NCBI GenBank assembly: GCA_002298165.1 | Contig: DBMI01000107.1 | Location: 815-64,814, forward strand | Direction of reading: 5' to 3' | DNA from: Desulfarculales bacterium UBA702 | Lineage (GTDB): Bacteria; Desulfobacterota; Syntrophobacteria; Syntrophobacterales; Syntrophobacteraceae | DNA length: 64,000 bases | Shown: one piece after another, positions 17,876 to 26,152 of the stretch | Position numbering within the stretch: the stretch's first letter is position 1 | Layout of the letters: every line of letters starts with the position of its first letter | Translations under genes and position numbers: made by a program | The notes under the pieces: generated by a model | What the model saw: the letters and a program-made list of their open reading frames with translations, nothing else | Databases searched by the model: none | Told to the model about the DNA's origin: nothing

Positions 17876-19069
17876 TTATACAAACCTCTTATGAGTTTCT
17901 TTCAGGTATTTCTCTTCCAGAAGGACTGCGATTTTCTTGATTATGTTTCTTCGAATATCCAGTTCCACCGGCAGGTTGGGATCCTGATGGGCCTCGTTTA
18001 CCCGGGTTCCAACCAGAAAGTAGATTACGTCGCTGTCCAGCAGAATCGAGGCCAACTGCACGGCGCCGTTTGGGTTGGAAGCATCGGGATTATTACCGTG
18101 TTCGAGCATTTCCGCAACTTTGTTCAGAGTAAGTGTGCCTTCGGTAACCAGGTCGATACCGTGCATTTTGGAGATGGGAGGAATTTCCGGATCGAGATTG
18201 CGCACATTCAGGTCCATCTCAATGTCCAGGCATAACTCGCGGCTAAGGATTAGGGCGGTGGTGCCTCCGCATATCACCTTGCGTCCACGGAAAGATTCCA
18301 CGAGGTCCGCCATCTCGGCGTCCCTGGATTCCGAGAAAGGAGGGCCTGTAACCACCAGCAGAAGCCGGGGACTTCGCAGGTATGCAACCCCGCACGTGAT
18401 ATCGTCCTTTGGTTCACCCGATTCGACCCGGCGCGCCGCCAGCGCGATCAGTTTGGAGAGCTGGCTGGATGATATTCCACCTCGCCAGTCTATAAAATGT
18501 TGAATCTGGTCGATCAGTCTCCGCATTCCCCAGCCAAGCGGATAATCCCGAAGTCCCATACCCGCCTGTGTTATACCATCCGAGAAGTAGATGATCCTGT
18601 CGCCTATATGAAAATCAAACTCGGAAATCTTAACCTCCCTGTCACTCCATCTCTTTAACTGGATCGGCAATCTCGGGACCTTTACCGGCCGGTTTCCGCG
18701 CATAAGCACGTACTCTGGATTACCGTGCTCTATAACCCGCACACGACCGTAACTATTCACGTCTATTATGGTGAAAGTGGAATAGCTGATCTTGCGGACT
18801 TTGCACACAGGCAGGGTTTCCATTATCACTTCGGCGGTATCGGTAACATCGGCATAGTTCGCCAGGTATTTAAGAGCCATGGTTGCCGTGAGCGTCGCCA
18901 GCACGCTTGCCTTGATGCCGCTGCCGAGGCCGTCGGAGAGGCATGAGATAACGCGGTTTTCCTCCTTGATCTTGTGGGTAATGACCACGTCGCCCGATAC
19001 ATACTGGCCCTGCTTGTTGAATTGGAAATAATCAATGTCGAGGAAGAAATCTCTCGTGGTCTTTATCAT
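17876..19069 (-). CDS. SpoIIE-type PP2C serine phosphatase
   Basis: A 397-residue protein phosphatase of the SpoIIE/RsbU class, predicted to dephosphorylate serine or threonine on a partner protein. Metal-binding aspartates are visible in SCLSDGLGSGIKAS (about 43-56), DRIIYFSDGITQAG (about 175-188) and PKDDITCGVAYL (about 240). The remaining 150 residues form a second domain of unknown role (VVTGPPFSESRDAEM, VICGGTTALIL). The ATG overlaps the end of hydS by four bases. This pairing with a PAS-bearing [FeFe] hydrogenase is a recognised arrangement for sensory hydrogenases, so hydrogen or redox state is the likely input and a phosphoprotein switch the output (inference). Confidence 0.86.
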   Translation of the reverse strand: MIKTTRDFFLDIDYFQFNKQGQYVSGDVVITHKIKEENRVISCLSDGLGSGIKASVLATLTATMALKYLANYADVTDTAEVIMETLPVCKVRKISYSTFTIIDVNSYGRVRVIEHGNPEYVLMRGNRPVKVPRLPIQLKRWSDREVKISEFDFHIGDRIIYFSDGITQAGMGLRDYPLGWGMRRLIDQIQHFIDWRGGISSSQLSKLIALAARRVESGEPKDDITCGVAYLRSPRLLLVVTGPPFSESRDAEMADLVESFRGRKVICGGTTALILSRELCLDIEMDLNVRNLDPEIPPISKMHGIDLVTEGTLTLNKVAEMLEHGNNPDASNPNGAVQLASILLDSDVIYFLVGTRVNEAHQDPNLPVELDIRRNIIKKIAVLLEEKYLKETHKRFV

Positions 19070-20778
19070 TCCAGCTCCGGCGTTGTGATTGAGTGGATAA
19101 TCGAGTTTAGAAGCACTTCGGACTCGGCAGCATTTTCACCAAGGAGGTACGCTATCTGCTGAACCGTGGAGAGGTTCTTTTTAATGACCTCCTGTGCTTT
19201 CTGGATCATTGCCTCCTTGTGAATAGTGGGCTTCGTTATGTCCTGGAATATGCCGCAGGCTACCCGCTGTTTCTCGATTGAAAAGATGTCCACGTGAAGA
19301 ACTGATTTTTTGTACCGCAGATCGCGGTTTAGCAGGTCCTCATCTTTTTCGAGCACTGTTTTGAACAGCGAGTGAAACGGAGCTATTTCTCTCAGGAACA
19401 CGCCTTCGAGGCCCGGCTTGGAAAGGAATGCCTTTTCCACATCGGGGCCTAGTATCCTGGCGAAATTGAGGTTGCACTCGATTATCTTTATGTCTTCATC
19501 GACCAGGACGATTGCGCTGGGGACTTTCTCCATTAACGCATTGGTCTTCTTCTGGGCCAGCTTTCGCATATAGGCCACACACATAACTTTTTCGGCCTTG
19601 CCGTCAATGAGGGCCTTCGCAAATTCCCTGCAGTTGTCATAGCCGCACCCGCCGCAGTTAAGTTCATCATCAGGGGTGTATTTGCCAATTGTTTGAAGCA
19701 TCTGGCTCAGGATCTTATCGCTGTACTCCCTGACCGGGACGGGGTCCGGAGCGAGTTGGCGCATTGTGGGAGCATCGACGGGGCGCGGGATTTCAGTTCG
19801 AGGATATCTGGCATAGCCGATGATCTGGCATCGCTTCAAAGCGGTTGACTGGCGCTGGCTCGCTTTGGGACCGTTTACGCACCCCCCGTCGCATGCCATG
19901 AGTTCGAGGAAAACGGGGTACGAGAGGCGAGTTTCATTAAGTCCCGCCAGGGCATTCCGAATGTTTCTAATCCCTGAAAAGGACATGCAGTCGGCTTCGA
20001 TAACGCCGCAGTTCGCTCTTATTCCGGCCATCATACCGCCGTCAACCGGATAAAGGGCGCCTTCCTGAGCGGAGTGCGGTACGAAACTTTCGGAATCGCC
20101 CACGCCGGCTTCGAATGAATGTCCTGCCTCTATCATCCACCGGCGCATATCCTCGAAAGTTAGCGCCATATCCAGCAATTCGGGATTCTGGTCCGCCTCC
20201 CCTTTTTTCCCAATGCAGGGGCTGAAAAAAACTATGCTGATTGAATCGCCGTATGTATCACGGAGCAGTTTACAATGGGCAAGCACGGGAGAAACATGCG
20301 GCATTAGGCAGTTTGTGAACTGCGGGTTGTATTTCCTGATGTAGTTGACTACTACCGGGCAGGCCGTCGAAATAATGATTCGTGGAGTCCTGTCCTGAAG
20401 CAGCTTTGCCACACTCCCGGAAACAAGTTCCGCTCCAAGCGCGGTTTCCGAGACCCCCTGGAACCCAAGTCTTTTCAGGGCACGAATAACGGCGGTGGTG
20501 GATATTTCCGGAAATTCACTGACAAAAGAGGGCGCAAGGGAAGCGTAGACCTGCCTGCCTGACGATAGCAATTCGCGCGCACGCGTTAGGTCGTCGCGGA
20601 CGTGTTTTGCACCGTTTGGACATATCTCCACGCAGTGGCCGCACATTATGCACAGCTCGGGTATTACAGCCGCGCAGGCGTTTTCAACTTTTATCGCCTT
20701 AACCGGGCATTCCCGTATGCACTTGAAGCAGTCCTGGCACTCGGTCCTTTCGGTGTAAATCGGGGTTCTGCTGTTCAT
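19066..20778 (-). CDS. sensory [FeFe]-hydrogenase with ferredoxin, Fe-S and PAS domains (HydS-like)
   Basis: 570 residues. Two [4Fe-4S] ferredoxin motifs are at Cys14/17/20/24 and Cys43/46/49/53. The H-cluster domain (about 65-340) keeps all four cluster cysteines: Cys140 in STACP, Cys188 in SPCIGKKGE, and Cys296 and Cys300 in ELMACDGGC. The proton-relay cysteine of catalytic HydA (TSCCP) is replaced by Ala139, as reported for HydS-type sensors. A further four-cysteine module follows (CGGCGYDNC ... VMC, Cys375/378/383/400) and then a PAS domain, about 415-520. This architecture is that of group C/D sensory hydrogenases, which read hydrogen and pass the signal on rather than turn it over quickly. 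Translationally coupled to the PP2C gene. Confidence 0.92.
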   Translation of the reverse strand: MNSRTPIYTERTECQDCFKCIRECPVKAIKVENACAAVIPELCIMCGHCVEICPNGAKHVRDDLTRARELLSSGRQVYASLAPSFVSEFPEISTTAVIRALKRLGFQGVSETALGAELVSGSVAKLLQDRTPRIIISTACPVVVNYIRKYNPQFTNCLMPHVSPVLAHCKLLRDTYGDSISIVFFSPCIGKKGEADQNPELLDMALTFEDMRRWMIEAGHSFEAGVGDSESFVPHSAQEGALYPVDGGMMAGIRANCGVIEADCMSFSGIRNIRNALAGLNETRLSYPVFLELMACDGGCVNGPKASQRQSTALKRCQIIGYARYPRTEIPRPVDAPTMRQLAPDPVPVREYSDKILSQMLQTIGKYTPDDELNCGGCGYDNCREFAKALIDGKAEKVMCVAYMRKLAQKKTNALMEKVPSAIVLVDEDIKIIECNLNFARILGPDVEKAFLSKPGLEGVFLREIAPFHSLFKTVLEKDEDLLNRDLRYKKSVLHVDIFSIEKQRVACGIFQDITKPTIHKEAMIQKAQEVIKKNLSTVQQIAYLLGENAAESEVLLNSIIHSITTPELE

Positions 20779-20788
20779 TTTTGGCCCC

Positions 20789-21055
20789 CTATTCCGGCAC
20801 CTTGATGTGATCGTCCAGGAAGAACATCAAAGAATCAGGCTCCATAGAGCTATAGACCTCGCCGTCAACTGTTATGTTCGGTCCTTTTTTGCACAGCCCC
20901 TCGCAAAGATGCCCTTTTAGAACAATTTTGCCGCACAGCCCGTGCATGTCGATGTATTCCTGGATGACCTTGATATTTCGCTTATTGCCTCGCGAAAAAC
21001 AGGAGCTGCCCATGCAGATTGCCAGCTCGGTCGGTTCATTCGTTTCACTACTCAT
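20789..21055 (-). CDS. thioredoxin-like [2Fe-2S] ferredoxin
   Basis: 88-residue protein of the NuoE/HymA C-terminal fold. The [2Fe-2S] ligands are Cys14, Cys19, Cys51 and Cys55 (CMGSSC and CEGLC). It lies ten bases upstream of hydS and belongs to the same transcript, so it probably exchanges electrons with the sensory hydrogenase. It is too short to be a NuoE subunit of a complete bifurcating hydrogenase, and no NuoF-like gene is nearby. Confidence 0.88.
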   Translation of the reverse strand: MSSETNEPTELAICMGSSCFSRGNKRNIKVIQEYIDMHGLCGKIVLKGHLCEGLCKKGPNITVDGEVYSSMEPDSLMFFLDDHIKVPE

Positions 21056-21200
21056 GCTGCTCTCCCGCGATGTGGTTGGTTGTGAATGCTGGTCTCCACG
21101 TGAACTGGGATTGGATGTGGGCTCTTAAAATTTTACTTTGATACCTGGTATGTCTTCCGGCCCTTGCAAGCTTCAGGAATGCAAAACCTTTGATCATGTG

Positions 21201-21231
21201 GTGGGCACAGTAATGTTGTGCCCAGCCTACA
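21201..21231. repeat. GTGGGCAC palindromic repeat, copy D1
   Basis: GTGGGCACA, loop, TGTGCCCAGCCTACA in the 229-base gap between hydF and the ferredoxin gene. Related copies lie at 42318-42349, 46979-47046 and 53111-53144. On the operon transcript it would form a hairpin between hydF and the sensor genes and could act as a processing or partial stop site. Confidence 0.6.
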
Positions 21232-21284
21232 TCGTTCATAGGCACTTCCTTACCTGCAGCACCACCTCCTGCCGTGCATCCCCT

Positions 21285-22511
21285 TTAACGCGAACTGCGG
21301 TAAAGCTCCAGCGCGGCGGGAAATGGCTGGAGCGCCCTTTCCAGTATGCCCAGGCTGTAGGCGATCACGAGGCCGTAATTGGTTATCGGCACACCCGCCT
21401 GGCGACAGCAGAGGATACGGCCAAGCATCTCTCTGCGGTTCCACATGCAGGCCCCGCAGTGGATTATGAGTTTATATGGCGAAAGGTCATGAGGAAAATC
21501 ATGGCCCTGTACATGCTCGATCAGGAGTTTTCCTCCAACGTATTGTGTGAGCCACCGCGGGATCTTCACCCTTCCTATGTCTTCGGCAATGGGATGGTGG
21601 CTGCATGCCTCGGCGATAAGCACCCGGTCGCCGGCCCGCAGATTATCGACCGCCATGGCACCCTCGACCTGGGTAAGCAGATCGCCTTTAAACCTGGAGA
21701 AAAGTATCGAAAAGCTGGTCATCGGCACATTCGGCGGCGTATCGGCAGCAACTTTCAGGAAAACCTGAGAGTCGGTTACAACCAGCCTGGGAGGACCGTT
21801 TAGCATCTCAAAGCTGCGACGCAGTTCGCGTTCCTTTACTATGACGCAAATGGAATCGCTGTCCAGCAGATCGCGAATTGTCTGCACCTGGGGCAGGATG
21901 AGGCGGCCCTTGGGGGCTTCCTTATCGATCGGCACAACCATGATCGCCAATTCACCCGGCCCGACGAGATCTCCCGCGATGGTAGGGTTATCGATCAGCT
22001 CCGCGGGAGCGCTGTCAAGGAGCGACCGGCGAAGATCGGCAATGCCCTCCCCCTTAAGCGCGCTCACGCGCAGGGTTTTTATCTTCCGCTCCGAAAGATT
22101 TCCTACAATAAGCGGATCCGGTGAGCCGAGGTCGCATTTATTGAATACCGCAACCACCGGGATCTCACGGCTTAGAAGCTCTCCGGCGATTGCTTCCTCG
22201 AAGATGCCCCAGGTCGAATAGTCGGTTACAAGAACACCGATATCGGTCCTGTCGAGGACCTGGCGCGTCTTTTCGACCCTAAGGCGTCCGAGTGCCCCCT
22301 CATCGTCTATTCCCGCTGTATCTATGAAAAGCACCGGGCCAAGAGGGAGCAGTTCCATCGGCTTTTCAACCGGATCGGTTGTCGTACCCGCAAATTCCGA
22401 AACAATTGCCGTGTTTTGCCGGGTGATTGCGTTCAAAATGCTGGATTTGCCGACGTTTCGCCTGCCGAAAATTCCAATATGGATGCGCAAGCTCTTTGGT
22501 GTTTTCAACAT
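21285..22511 (-). CDS. hydF: [FeFe] hydrogenase maturation GTPase HydF
   Basis: Scaffold on which the 2Fe subcluster is assembled and handed to apo-hydrogenase. The GTPase domain has a P-loop GRRNVGKSS (16-24), the T in AGTTTDP, DTAG (64-67) and NKCD (124-127). The C-terminal cluster-binding motif CxH ... HCxxC is present as Cys303, His305, His351, Cys352 and Cys355. Length 408 fits the family. Its start overlaps the end of aspA by seven bases, and it is followed by a 229-base gap before the sensor genes. Confidence 0.95.
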   Translation of the reverse strand: MLKTPKSLRIHIGIFGRRNVGKSSILNAITRQNTAIVSEFAGTTTDPVEKPMELLPLGPVLFIDTAGIDDEGALGRLRVEKTRQVLDRTDIGVLVTDYSTWGIFEEAIAGELLSREIPVVAVFNKCDLGSPDPLIVGNLSERKIKTLRVSALKGEGIADLRRSLLDSAPAELIDNPTIAGDLVGPGELAIMVVPIDKEAPKGRLILPQVQTIRDLLDSDSICVIVKERELRRSFEMLNGPPRLVVTDSQVFLKVAADTPPNVPMTSFSILFSRFKGDLLTQVEGAMAVDNLRAGDRVLIAEACSHHPIAEDIGRVKIPRWLTQYVGGKLLIEHVQGHDFPHDLSPYKLIIHCGACMWNRREMLGRILCCRQAGVPITNYGLVIAYSLGILERALQPFPAALELYRSSR

Positions 22512-23935
22512 CGGCGCCCTCCGGGTTTGCCGGCGCTTGTGCCGAGGCCGCAGACTGCTTCAGGGCTGATGAGGCGTTCGAACTCCTCGGGTGTTAGCAG
22601 CTTTTCATCCAGCACTATATCCCGCACGCTCCGGTTTTCATCCCGTGCGCGGCGGGCCACCCGGCACACGCAATCATACCCGAGTGCCGGCAGCAATGCG
22701 GTAGCAGTTGCGGTCGCGCTTTGCACGTTTTTCCCACACCGCTCTTCATCGGCTTCCATTCCCGAGACACAGAACCGCTCAAGAATCGAGCAGGAGTTGG
22801 CGAGAAGGTCCATGCTATCAAGAAGGCACGCGGATACGAGCGGCAGGAAAGGATTTAATTCCAGGCTGCCCGAGGCGCATGCGAAGGTGAGGGCGGCATC
22901 GAGGCCGAAAACCATCATCGCCGCCTGGCTCACCGCTTCCGGGATAACCGGATTTACCTTGCCGGGCATAATTGATGATCCCGGCTGGCGCTCTGGCAGC
23001 CTGATCTCGCCAAAACCAGCTTCCGGCCCGCTGGAAAGCAGCCGCAAATCGCCGCAGATCTTTAACAGAGTGGCGGCGCAAGCCTTCAGGATGCCGGAAA
23101 CTTCGACGAATACATCCGTATTCTGGGTATTGTCGATCATGTTTTCGGCCCGCGCAAAGCCAATCCGCGTATTTTGGCGCAAAGTATCCGTTGCACGGAA
23201 AATAAATTCACGTGGGGCGGAAAGCCCGGTCCCTATGGCGGTTCCGCCGAGGTTTATCACCCGAAGCCGCTCCTCGCACTTGTATATGCGCCACCTGTCG
23301 CGGCTGAGTGCTTCCGCGTAAGCCCCCATCCCTCTTCCCAGGGTGGTCAGGACTGCATCCTGGAGTTGGGTGCGGCCGACTTTGACAATATGCGCAAAAC
23401 GCTTTTCAAGCCCCTGAAAACTCTCCTGGAGGGATACAATTTGCTGCTCCAGTAATCTCAGAAGACGTATCGCCGAAAGCTTCAGGGCAGTCGGGTAGGT
23501 ATCGTTTGTTGACTGGTGGAGGTTTATGTCGTCTGTAGGGGAGACGCGACCGTAGCTGCCTGGCTCTTCGCCCAGAATTTCGAGAGCACGGTTTGCGAGC
23601 ACCTCGTTGACATTCATGTTGGTGCTGGTCCCCGCCCCTCCCTGGAGCATGTCCACCAGTACGTGCCGGGTCAAAACCCCTTCTGCCATTTCTTTACAGG
23701 CGCGTTCGATCGCTTCGGCCTTTGCCTGATCGTCGCCCCATGCTCCGAGCCTGCGGTTGGTCTGGGCGCACGCGAGTTTTACTTGCCCAAACGAGCGGAT
23801 AAGCTCGGGATGCGGAGGCCTGCCGGAGAGCGCAAAGTTCTCGATTGCCCGCGCCGTATGGATTCCGTACAGACTGCCGCCAGGAATTTCCAGTTTCCCC
23901 AGAAAATCCTGCTCCGTTCGATTATCGCGTCTCAT
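22505..23935 (-). CDS. aspA: aspartate ammonia-lyase family protein in the hyd operon
   Basis: 476 residues of the fumarase/aspartase superfamily, predicted to release ammonia from aspartate to give fumarate. Conserved blocks are GGAGTSTNMNVNEV, HQSTNDTYPTA and the mobile-loop signature GSSIMPGKVNP; TNMN and the serine of GSSIMPGK are catalytic-region residues. The extreme C-terminus is divergent. It overlaps hydG upstream (ATGA) and hydF downstream, so it is made together with the maturases. Aspartase genes are known neighbours of hydG/hydF in several anaerobes. Supplying ammonia for the bridging dithiomethylamine ligand is a sensible reading, but it is inference here. Confidence 0.88.
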   Translation of the reverse strand: MRRDNRTEQDFLGKLEIPGGSLYGIHTARAIENFALSGRPPHPELIRSFGQVKLACAQTNRRLGAWGDDQAKAEAIERACKEMAEGVLTRHVLVDMLQGGAGTSTNMNVNEVLANRALEILGEEPGSYGRVSPTDDINLHQSTNDTYPTALKLSAIRLLRLLEQQIVSLQESFQGLEKRFAHIVKVGRTQLQDAVLTTLGRGMGAYAEALSRDRWRIYKCEERLRVINLGGTAIGTGLSAPREFIFRATDTLRQNTRIGFARAENMIDNTQNTDVFVEVSGILKACAATLLKICGDLRLLSSGPEAGFGEIRLPERQPGSSIMPGKVNPVIPEAVSQAAMMVFGLDAALTFACASGSLELNPFLPLVSACLLDSMDLLANSCSILERFCVSGMEADEERCGKNVQSATATATALLPALGYDCVCRVARRARDENRSVRDIVLDEKLLTPEEFERLISPEAVCGLGTSAGKPGGRRC

Positions 23936-25332
23936 AGGTACACATCCCGCCCTCCGGTCCGCACCCGGTCGAGCATCTTCGTCGCCGTTGCCCTCCCCTT
24001 CCCCATTTGCTCGAGATGCTCCGATATGAGCCTTTCACCGGCAGCCCGCGTTTCCGGCGATGCATAATCGAGCAGGTATTCAAGAAATGTGGACAGGGCG
24101 TTCGGGTCGCAGCGGAATTTGATGTCGCCCGGCTTTGCCACTTCCATAAAATCCCGCCCCGTTCTCCCCAACCTGTAGCATGCTGTGCAAAAGGATGGGA
24201 TATACCCCATATCGGTGAGGTCGCGGACAACTTCATCAAGCTCCCGGTGGTCGCCAAGCAGGAACTGAGCGGCCTGGTTTTGAATTCCCTCCGAATACCC
24301 GCCGGGGTTTGTCCGGCTTCCCGCTGAAATCTGCGAAACCCCCAGGGCCAAAGTTGCCCTCCGGACCTCCGAATTCTCGCGGGTTGACATAATTATTCCG
24401 GTATACGGCACGGCCATTCGTAAAATGGCCACCAGTTTCAAAAAATCGCTGTCATTAACAGGATATCGCGGATCTATGGAAATTTCCGAGCCAACAGCAG
24501 GTTCGAGGCGTGGAACGCTTATTGTGTGAGGCCCTACCCCAAATTTAGCTTCCAGGTGTCTGACATGCTGCAAAAGGGCCAAAACTTCGAACCGCCAGTC
24601 GTACAGGCCGAGAAGGAATCCCATCCCAACATCGTCGATCCGGGCTTGCATGGCGCGATCAAATGCACTGACGCGCCAATCGTAGTCTCTCTTTGGCCCC
24701 GAGGGATGCATCAAAGCGTATGTATCCCTGTGATAAGTCTCCTGAAATAGCTGGTAGGTACCAATCCCCGAGGCCTTGAGCCTCCGGAAGTCCTCGAGTG
24801 TGAGGGGGGCCAGATTGACATTGACGCGGCGGATTTCACCATTGCCGCTGCGCGTGCTGTAGACGGCCGCTATGGAATCAAGAATATATGAAAAACCTAT
24901 GTCGGGATAGCTTTCCCCGGCAACCAGCAAAATGCGCTTGTGCCCCTGTTCGACCAGGATTTTCACCTCTTCCGAGATTTCGCCGCCGGTAAGTGCCCGG
25001 CGTTTCACAGATTTGTTTCCTGAGCGAAAACCGCAATAGAGGCAATCGTTTTTACAAAGATTTGAAATATACAGGGGAGCGAAAAGGACGATCCGTGGGC
25101 CGTAAATCGCTTCTTTTATAAACTTTGCGGTGGAAAAAAGCTCGGCAATAAGTTCGGGATCACTTACATGTATTAATGAGGCGACTTCGCTAAGATTGAG
25201 GCCATCAAGTTCCCGCGCTCTGGCGAGAATTTCCCGGACCTGAACAGCATCCGTTTTTCGCACCATTTTTTCGATCAGGTGAAAAACAGAAGGTTCATCG
25301 ATAATGCTGCCGGTTCTCTCTGGCTGACCCAT
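23932..25332 (-). CDS. hydG: [FeFe] hydrogenase maturation tyrosine lyase HydG
   Basis: Radical SAM enzyme that splits tyrosine to p-cresol and dehydroglycine and makes the iron-CO-cyanide unit. The SAM cluster motif is Cys93, Cys97 and Cys100 (LCKNDCLYC). The C-terminal auxiliary cluster motif CX2CX22C is at Cys382, Cys385 and Cys408 (FCTAC ... KFRC). Full length at 466 residues. It is the first gene of the operon; its ATG at 25332 has only a weak GAGAG upstream, and it couples to aspA by a four-base overlap. Confidence 0.95.
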   Translation of the reverse strand: MGQPERTGSIIDEPSVFHLIEKMVRKTDAVQVREILARARELDGLNLSEVASLIHVSDPELIAELFSTAKFIKEAIYGPRIVLFAPLYISNLCKNDCLYCGFRSGNKSVKRRALTGGEISEEVKILVEQGHKRILLVAGESYPDIGFSYILDSIAAVYSTRSGNGEIRRVNVNLAPLTLEDFRRLKASGIGTYQLFQETYHRDTYALMHPSGPKRDYDWRVSAFDRAMQARIDDVGMGFLLGLYDWRFEVLALLQHVRHLEAKFGVGPHTISVPRLEPAVGSEISIDPRYPVNDSDFLKLVAILRMAVPYTGIIMSTRENSEVRRATLALGVSQISAGSRTNPGGYSEGIQNQAAQFLLGDHRELDEVVRDLTDMGYIPSFCTACYRLGRTGRDFMEVAKPGDIKFRCDPNALSTFLEYLLDYASPETRAAGERLISEHLEQMGKGRATATKMLDRVRTGGRDVYL

Positions 25333-25571
25333 CCGCTCGAACTCTCACTTCCGGGAAGAAGATCATTAACAGCCAAACTCAGAGTCCCCTCACCCCCATT
25401 TATTTACCTTTAATGGGCTTTTATTTCAATCACGCAATTATAGTTGAACGAAAATTGGTCTTAGGATTTGAAATGAGGAATCCCGTATAGGTCGGAAAAT
25501 CCGCAATTTGCGGAAATTTCGACACGGGGTGCTGTGTACTGCTGGAAGAATCCTGCCTGAGGCGAGAATAT

Positions 25572-25605
25572 CGAAGGGCTATGGCCTCAGAGCCATAGCC
25601 CTTCG
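25572..25605. terminator. strong hairpin between hydG and the lipoprotein gene
   Basis: CGAAGGGCTATGGC, loop CTCAGA, GCCATAGCCCTTCG: a perfect 14-bp stem about 30 bases past the minus-strand lipoprotein stop. No T run follows on either strand, so it is a likely mRNA end or a processing hairpin. The rest of 25333-25633 is AT-rich upstream DNA of hydG with a small CCGCAAATTGCGG palindrome near 25500. Confidence 0.55.
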
Positions 25606-25633
25606 CACCGGGCTTATGAATATCTCCGCGTCA

Positions 25634-25984
25634 CTAGTAAGGATAGGGTGGCGGTGGCGGAGGATATCCATAATAATAGGGTCTTGGTGGCGGTGGCGGA
25701 GGTGGAGGATACCCATAATAGACCGGCCCCGGCGAATAATAGTAGGGATCGTTTCTCTCCGCTGAATCCTTGATCGCTCCGCCTACCACTCCGACCGCGC
25801 CTCCAATGGCAGCCCCCGTTGCCGGGTCATGGCCGGTTGCGGCACTGACCGCGGCTCCCAGCCCGGCACCGAGTGCGCCTCCACCTAGTACGTTCTGTTC
25901 CGTTCGGGACATTCCGGCACAGCCGGACAATACAATCATTAGTCCTACCAAAATCAAAGAGCAGCCAATGATGGATTTTTTCAT
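25634..25984 (-). CDS. glycine-zipper lipoprotein with PY-rich tail
   Basis: 116 residues. A lipoprotein signal ends in the lipobox LSGC (Cys22), so the protein should be anchored in a membrane. A glycine-zipper segment follows (about 33-70, GGGALGAGLGAAVSA ... GAAIGGAVGVVGGA), as in the outer-membrane Rick_17kDa/YMGG family. The C-terminal 40 residues are almost only proline, tyrosine and glycine (YYGYPPPPPPPP). A role in envelope structure is plausible; no enzyme motif is present. The ATG has AGGAGGAAAAAC upstream. Confidence 0.8.
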   Translation of the reverse strand: MKKSIIGCSLILVGLMIVLSGCAGMSRTEQNVLGGGALGAGLGAAVSAATGHDPATGAAIGGAVGVVGGAIKDSAERNDPYYYSPGPVYYGYPPPPPPPPRPYYYGYPPPPPPYPY

Positions 25985-26152
25985 TTGTTTTTCCTCCTTC
26001 TGCCGTTATTTCGAAGTAGCTATAAAGAAAATCGGCATTGTTGTCAACGAAGTGAACAGGAGCAATTTTCGTGCTCAAAACCTCAATTTTCGCGATAGAG
26101 TAGCATTCTCTCCTGGTCTATAATCAGTGGGCCTATAATTGATGGATGCGCA

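Noticed and set aside
20789..21055. NuoE/HymA subunit of an electron-bifurcating hydrogenase.
   Set aside because: Only the C-terminal ferredoxin fold is present, and no NuoF-like or catalytic hydrogenase gene adjoins.
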